Assembly: GCA_905178155.1 (NCBI GenBank) | Contig: CAJINV010000008.1 | Coordinates: 2,591,896-2,655,895 of the forward strand | Direction: 5' to 3' | Length of the DNA stretch: 64,000 bases | Source: Amoebophrya sp. A120 | Taxonomy: Eukaryota; Sar; Dinophyceae; Syndiniales; Amoebophryaceae | Part shown: piece after piece, positions 58,260 to 64,000 of the stretch | Layout of the letters: each line of letters opens with the position of its first letter | Numbering within the stretch: position 1 is the first letter of the stretch | Position numbers and translations under genes: made by a program | The notes under the pieces: generated by a model | The model's database searches: none | What the model saw: the letters and a program-made list of their open reading frames with translations, nothing else | Told to the model about the DNA's origin: nothing

Positions 58260-61000
58260 TCATGTTCTGTGCACGGATAGCAAAGGATGCGGATTTGTGT
58301 CCTCCCGCTCCGAGGACAAATCGGGGGAATTGTATGCGCTTCCCTTACTCGCTTGCAGCGGGTGGTTGACACCCCGGAGCTTTACTTCCTGCTTCACCGG
58401 CGTCGCCAGTTGCTGGACAGTGCCTGCTCCACCTGCAGCGTCCGTACTATAATTTGTCACCCTGACAACAGGGCCTGTGCCTGGTGCAGTCGCACTCGCA
58501 CCGGCAACCGCAACCTCCGGCGGTCGCATTACGTCGTCAATGAAAACAGCGAGCTGCCGCTCCTCTTCGAACGCCTGTCTTTCCTCCCGCCTCAGCACCT
58601 CGTCCCGCCCCGCTTTCTCCCGGGCAAACCGCAGGAGATGCAGGAAGGAACGGACCTTTTTCGAACATGTTAATAAACCGCTCGTGGTGGCGCAAAATCG
58701 TCCCTCTTCCTCCGAGGACACTATGCTCTTTTGTATGAATCGGTCGGACAGAAGGACCCGCTCATCTGCGCCGCCGGTGGCGCTTTCATCATCCAATTTG
58801 TGTGCAAATCGAGGTTCCGCCCACAACTTCCGCACGATCGCGACCTCAGCCCCCACGATGCGATCTAGCAGCTCCACTTCCCAATTTTGGACGAAGAAGT
58901 GCGACGCAGATAGCGCTACTGTGTGAAGTGGGCCAGGAACAGAAACAGGGGGACCAGAGAAATCGCCACCGTCTCGAGCTGCTGTTCTTTCGTCAGACGA
59001 GAGCCCCAAGAGCTCCTCACAGGAAACAAACTGCCGCCACTCTCTTGCCACGACGCTCTTGCAGTGCTTCAGCAACGAGTCGCTGTTCGCCTCTTGTTGT
59101 GCTGCAGTCGGCATAATTGTGGTAGCCTTTCCATCATCTGCAATTTTTCCGTTCTCCTCCAACAGAAAAGAAACAACGATAGAATTGTGACCCGGTGCGG
59201 GCACTGTCGCTGATCCTGTAGTTGCGAAGCGCTCCTGGAGCGGGCCACGACCATCTCCCTCCTGCTGTTTGACAACTGTGTCAGGGCGAGGCAACAGCGG
59301 ATCATCATGCTCCTGTGGTGGCACGACCTCCCCGTTCCTTCCGTCTCTGCTTTCAACGTCTACTTGGTGTCTCTGCTGCTTGCTCGTCTCTACTACCCGT
59401 GCTGTTCCTTGCACCTGTTGCTGCCTCAGGCAGAGCAGTTTTCGCACTGCAGCCTGGCAATACACGCGTATATTCACCAGCAGGCAGGGTTTTCTCACCA
59501 AACGCTGCCCGTTTTCCTCCTGGCGGGGCTCGTCGCCTTTTCCGTTTGCTTCAAATTTTGGCTCTCCTTCAAGTTCAACTCCCTCGTCCTCTCCATTCGA
59601 GCAAACAGGCGTTACGACGACGGGCACGACTTGGTGAGATGCCAGCGCGTGCTCTTCCGGTCCGAACAAACCGAAGGTGTCCCTTTCGCCAGCCTTTTGC
59701 GCGAGCTGGAGAAATGGGTCCAGCGACGAACCGTCGAAACAAGAGAAAAAAGAGCTTGCTGCGAACACAAACTTCCTCCCGCTCTGATTCCGCGTGCTCA
59801 GAAAGCAACCCAGCACCTTCTTGCGATTTTCCACTCGCCCGGTAACAAGATCTTCGTACCCTTGCATCAGCCTGGATACAAAATCTGGTTTGTGTTCGTC
59901 CGAAGCTTTCTGCAGACCCGCGATCAGGTCAGAAAATGCCTGTTGCACTGAAGACGGCGCCGAGATAATATTAAGCGTTGTTCTTCGTAGTATGGCGGAG
60001 CAGAAAAAAGGCAGAACGTCACGTCGTGCACAGATTCGGTTTCGGACCCAGAACATGATTCTTGAATGCTTTTTTACACATGGACTCGGACATGCGAGAG
60101 AAACAAGATCACACAACCTTAGCTTCCATAGAGTCGTCGTGCACCAATGATTTTGTGCGATTTAATTCAACCGGAATGGCGTGCTCTTTTTTTCAATGTG
60201 ATAGGCAGTTCTTCCGTTGTCTTCCCCAGAACGCCGTCGACAATTGCGGTGTAAAACGTTTCCAAGAAGCTCCCTAAAACAGCTAAAGCCGCAGTGGACG
60301 TCATACCACCTGGCGATGCAGCGGACAAATCTAGGGCTTGCAGTCCTCCCTTCAGATCTCGCATAATCCTCTTTCGCAAACGTAATTCCACTGAAGGGGA
60401 GTTATCATCAACATCTTCGCCGTTGCGCAAAACAGGATGAAAGCCAGCATCTTCTGAATCATCGTGCGCACGAGGAGGACCGGGCGAGGAAGTGCTGGTG
60501 CTCCTGCTGCGCGGCAGCAGCAGAACCACGAGGAGCCTACTGAAGGGCAAAAGCATACCCACATTTGCAAAGCCGGCGTCTCCTTTTCTTGGTCTCGGAG
60601 TTGTTCTAGTCGTTGCTGCAGAACTGGACCACAACTCTTCCGCACTCCACGAATCAAAGAAAAGCAGGCCGCCTGGCGGCACGACCCTTTGATGTTCGGC
60701 GAAAGTAGAACTCCGGAAAAATCCGTTCTCCTGTAGTCCTCCCGGTGCCGTGGCTGCCACGGCCGCCTCTGGTCGTCCCAGCGCCGTACCAGCACTACAA
60801 CTGTCTCGTCCGCCACGAAGAGCCTTGAGTCCGCCCTTCGTCGAGTTGAAGAGCGCATGGTACAGAGACGACTCAGCGAAGGACTTGGGCGGCACGTCCT
60901 TCTGGTGCGAATAAACCACAGTGCCGGAGTCCGCGTCGAGAAGCTGAAGAAGGTACATACTTACGTTCTTGCTCGCGCCCGATTTATCTTTTCTCCGCAC
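58260..61000 (-). CDS. Hypothetical two-exon-or-more protein
   Basis: Unrecognised. The 5' part (61000-60167) encodes LLQLLDADSGTVVYSHQKDV, SSLYHALFNSTKGGLKALRG, a likely hydrophobic segment (VGMLLPFSRLLVVLLLPRS) and SFLETFYTAIVDGVLGKTTE + ELPIT. The 3' part begins after an acceptor near 59958 (GCCGTCTTCAG) with VQQAFSDLIAGLQKASDEHK + PDFVSRLMQGYEDLV, continues through KFVFAASSFFSCFDGSSLDP, a Gln-rich middle and a charged helix (ARRLLRFAREKAGRDE-like), and stops at 58260. The DADSGTVVYSH and QQAFSDLIAGLQ blocks look like conserved folds, but I cannot name them. The first exon upstream of 61000 is not identified; a 21-nt GTAAGTATG...TTCTTCAG piece near 60955 marks an intron end. Confidence 0.5.
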
Positions 61001-61641
61001 TCACAAAAATTCTTTACCGACCAAAGACTTACTCGGAACGCACGCGTGACGACCAGGTCATCTACATGATCTCTGATTTAGCTACAAAGGAACTCACTTG
61101 AGATTTCGAAACGACCATCGAAAAAATGCCAATCACCTTGATCTACTCGCACCAGGCCAAGAAGAACAGGAGTTTGCCACGATTTATAAAGCCTGATCTT
61201 CGAGCCTTCCATCTTGGGAGGACGGTCGTCCCCTGTGGTTCAGCATCTTCCTTCATCAGTACCACCTATGCTGTTGTTAGTCATGAAGTAGATGCAACGA
61301 AGAACAAAACAAATGTCGATCCGCTTGTGCTCTTGCTCTTGTACAGTCGGAGTTGTCCTCCGAATGACAGTAGTCCGCATGAGTTGGTTTTCTTCCTTCA
61401 CTTTCACCGCCAAGAGTACTCCGTCCAGGAGCAGGGCCTGGGCGAAAAATAAAACCTAGGAAAATGATGACATCAATCAGGGAGATGGAGTTGAAACAGG
61501 GCAGTATCAAAATCCTCGTCGCAAAATAGATACTTACTTGTTTTATTCGTTTCTATAGTAAACCAGTAACGTGGTGCCAACAAATAAGCTGTCGATGGTT
61601 CTTACCCTACCGCAAGGTTGTTAAACCGCCAAGAACAGCTC
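61001..61641. other. No supportable gene
   Basis: Spacer between the ABC gene and its downstream neighbour. A plus-strand 108-codon ORF (61126-61452) has no recognisable features and opposes all other genes. A donor-like TCTCAA|GTGAGTTCC on the minus strand near 61097 may belong to a 5' exon of the neighbour. Confidence 0.35.
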
Positions 61642-64000
61642 CTACGCTGCGGATACAGTTGCGCCTGCGACCGAAGCGCTCTGGTCACCATACACCTTGG
61701 AGAGAATCTCCCGCAGCGACTGTTGCTGTTGTTCAACCTCCTCTTTCGATTCCAAACTCCTGCTTGTCGTACTACCTCCCGGCTCAGCTGCTGATGCAAG
61801 AACGACGTCCCCGTGGTCCTCGTCGCCGCTTCTGTTCTTGTTCGTGGCCAGGTGTTTCTTCCTTCGGTTCTTGACATCTTGCTTGATGTCGTGAACGATC
61901 CTCCCCTTGTCCATGATAAGAACCTGGTCAAACTGCGAAACAAACTCCAAGCGTATAAAATGCAAAAATGTCTGGATCTGGAAACTTGTAATGCTGTGTT
62001 GGGAATAGTGAATGCTCTGTAATGCACAGCCAAGCATGAGAAATATCTGCGCTTATTTGTGTTGCGTTTTTCGCATGAGAAACTGCGTTTTTGCATGACA
62101 GGCAACAGGGTCTCTTCTTGGACACGCATCACAAATTTTCTTATCATGCCAGACAAGCATGACATCGGTGATCTACGGGCAGGCTGTCCCGGCGGCGCTT
62201 TGGCCATAAGTACAGAGAAAAACAAAAAATAAAAAACAAGTGTAGGTAGATATACAAGTGAAGGTTATAAGGGAAAAATAAGTAATGCAGAGAAGACGAA
62301 AGTCGTAGAGGCAGAACTAAAGCTACACTTACGGGCATGGTCACGATTGGGCATTGGTGGGTAGAACGACGATATGTTACACTTCTATCAGCTGGTCAAG
62401 TACAAGGAAAACGAGAGCAGCATCGAAGAAGGGAAAAGCGCGCGTGCAGGGCAGCCCAGCAGCAGCAAAAAATGAAGACAAGAAGCAGACTACCGCCACC
62501 CGGGGTCCTACCCGACCGAAAACTGTACCGGTATGGGCCAACATACCACAAAAAGTACAGAAGCAGGGTAGGTGCTCGCGTAAAGAGAAAGATGACCGAA
62601 CCTACAGCGCCCGAGGGTGCATGCTCACCACTGTAGGATAATCTCTTTACCGTCTGCCAGCAGACAAGCTGCTGAAAAACAAGGAAGTGCAAAGCAAAAA
62701 ACAGGTTGGAGCCAGCAGGCCAACCGCATGACAAATCTCGCAATCTTCCAGACCCAGACATTTTTGCATTTGGTAAAGCGGTGCATGATCCAAATCACGG
62801 TGGTCTTCCTGCCCAGGATCCCGTCCAGTTGGTTCAAAATCAACTCTATCCTGTGCAAAAGTATCGTACTCGTAGTAATCGCAAGCATGCATTACAAATC
62901 TCCATCCCAAGGCAAAACAGCATGACAAATTCCATATGTCATGCTGAGCTAATTTGTATTGCAATTACTACTAGTACGATAATTTCGCAGTTCATAAGAT
63001 CATGAATCTTCCGGTCGGTCTCCAAGTCGATGTTCGCAGTCGCCTCGTCGCACAGAATCAGGTCGACCTCATGTTGATCAGCATAACTAGAAGTAGTACT
63101 GGCATTTTTAATACCTACGCCAGCACTCGTGGAAGAAGTAGACGTTAGCAGCGCCCGGGCGATCGCAAACAGCTGTTTTTCCCCGGCGGAAAAATCCTCG
63201 TCCTCGGTGAGCACACGCTCTAAATTTTCGCCGAAGACCTCCTGCATCTTCCGCGGATCCAGACCGATGTGGGTGAGGATTTTGAGAATTTGCGCAGTGC
63301 GGCGCTCGAACGGGTCTTCCTCGTCCGGCTGTGCAGCTGCGAGCGTCTTTGGATCCTCATTATGTTGAAGATAAGGTCCTACGGTCGGAGCCGTTCTTGT
63401 TGTACCACTGCTTGTCGTGTTCTTAGCTCTTTCTACGACGTTCTGCCGTTTTTCATCATCATCTTCCTGATCGTTTATCTTTCCCTCGTCCTCTGTGTTA
63501 CGTGCAGCTTCCGGGCCGATCATGTTCTCGCGAAACGAGATGCCTTTGATCAAAGCGGAATCCTGACTCACGACCCGAAAATTCTTCCGCCGAAATTCCG
63601 TCACTCGCGCTGGGTCCAATTGCAGCTGTCGCGGGGGCCCGTTATGATTTCTATTCGATGTCGTGTTGCTGTTGCCAATCAAACGGCAAGTAGCAGAATG
63701 ATTTATTTTCCCACCACAACCATGATCCTCCTGCTGCAGCTGCTCGTGCTCATCGTCAATAACATCACTATTCTCCTCAAAGAAAAAGATCCCAGACGAC
63801 GCTCCTCCACCCGGAGAGGAAGTGGAGGATTGTTTAATATCATAACCCTGCAGCATCGGAGCAGAGGGTGAAGAACTATTCGTGTTGTTGTAACTCCTGC
63901 TCGGTTATCAAATGTAAAAATGTCTGGGTCTGGAAGAATGCAAGTTTGTTATGCTTGTCTGGCATGATTCGAGAATCTGTGTTGCATAGGCACGAAAAGA
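61642..64000 (-). CDS. ABC transporter, C-terminal nucleotide-binding domain (ABCC-like), partial
   Basis: The 3' part of an ABC exporter-type gene; Walker A and the membrane helices lie outside the window. Visible motifs in order: Q-loop region NFRVVSQDSALIKGISFREN, signature DFSAGEKQLFAIARALL (FSAGE for LSGGQ), Walker B LILCDEATANIDLETDRKIH with the D-loop, and the H-loop after splicing (TVIWIMHR-LEFVSQFDQV-LIMDKGRIV). A long disordered insert separates the N-terminal part from the Q-loop. Exons end at elements 62862-62981 and 61954-62775; only removal of the whole 822-bp unit, keeping one AAGCG, brings MHR next to LEFVSQFDQVLIMDKG at the normal family spacing. The tail is Ser/Gln-rich, ending GDQSASVAGATVSAA at 61642. 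Confidence 0.85.
61954..62775. mobile_element. Composite 822-bp introner-like element, TSD AAGCG
   Basis: Left end TATAAAATGCAAAAATGTCT + GGATCTGGAA; right end TTCCAGACCCAGACATTTTT + GCATTTGGTA. Perfect duplications AAGCG lie at 61949-61953 and 62776-62780. The first ~200 bp look like family A (including GCCAGACAAGCATGAC near 62145); the central ~480 bp are unlike other copies and carry a plus-strand ORF of about 100 codons (62337-62636). Confidence 0.8.
62862..62981. mobile_element. Short introner-like element, family D
   Basis: 120 bp with 24-bp imperfect inverted ends TATCGTACTCGTAGTAATCG / AATTACTACTAGTACGATA. The internal part has GCATGACAAA motifs as in family A. No matching duplication is seen. 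It lies in the ABC gene between DLMNCE and LLHRIELILNQLDG. Confidence 0.7.
63906..64000. mobile_element. Introner-like element, family A, cut by window edge
   Basis: Starts TATCAAATGTAAAAATGTCT + GGGTCTGGAA and continues off the window. The hairpin motif TTATGCTTGTCTGGCATGA follows. It lies upstream of SRSYNNTNSSSPSAPMLQGY in the ABC gene. Confidence 0.85.

Noticed and set aside
61126-61452. Plus-strand 108-codon ORF
   Set aside because: No recognisable domain, opposite to all supported genes, and no splice context.
62337-62641. Plus-strand ORFs inside the 822-bp element as a transposase
   Set aside because: The products are short and basic with no catalytic motif. Nothing resembles a transposase, so I describe them only as cargo.

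Overview
The window reads as a nuclear segment of a protist, most likely an alveolate and best explained as a parasitic syndinian dinoflagellate of the Amoebophrya type. That placement is an inference from four features: genes split into many exons, every gene I can support lies on the minus strand over 64 kb, many genes are interrupted by short mobile introner-like elements, and the protein set is plainly eukaryotic. I saw no bacterial-style operons, no rRNA or tRNA genes and no CRISPR arrays.

Layout from high to low coordinates, which is the direction of transcription: the C-terminal half of an ABC transporter (61.6 kb to the window edge), unassigned genes (57.2-61.0 kb), a membrane J-domain protein (54.3-55.9 kb), a DExH-box RNA helicase (45.9-52.5 kb), the Hsp90 co-chaperone Cdc37 (41.8-44.5 kb), an unassigned multi-exon gene starting with a myristoylation-like motif (38.0-40.9 kb), a B9-domain ciliary transition-zone protein (36.6-37.9 kb), calmodulin (33.6-34.5 kb), an unassigned gene (30.4-32.5 kb), a NIPA-like membrane transporter (26.9-29.9 kb), the U3 snoRNP protein Imp3 (24.2-25.0 kb), a probable mitochondrial membrane protein (22.7-23.7 kb), a divergent eIF4E (20.4-21.9 kb), several low-complexity or coiled-coil proteins (9.9-19.4 kb), the retromer subunit Vps26 (4.1-6.4 kb), and a long low-complexity gene running off the left edge. 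The genes look like unrelated housekeeping functions placed head to tail in one orientation.

The main signal is a set of about 24 introner-like elements, mostly 120-370 bp. Most have TATC...GATA ends, terminal inverted repeats and flanking target-site duplications. Joining the exons across them with one duplication copy retained usually restores the reading frame and, in recognised genes, the expected protein (Vps26, J-domain protein, Cdc37, helicase, ABC transporter). Eleven have perfect duplications (ten of 5 bp, one of 9 bp). Because the ends are TATC/GATA, several of these introns cannot be cut at any GT-AG pair, whereas other introns in the same genes and the three in calmodulin are ordinary GT-AG. 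At least four terminal-repeat families are present, along with degenerate copies, one copy that has acquired GT-AG sites, and one 822-bp composite. Introner elements in Amoebophrya have been published (recalled, not looked up here), so the class is probably known; the individual families, the composite and the degeneration series deserve checking.
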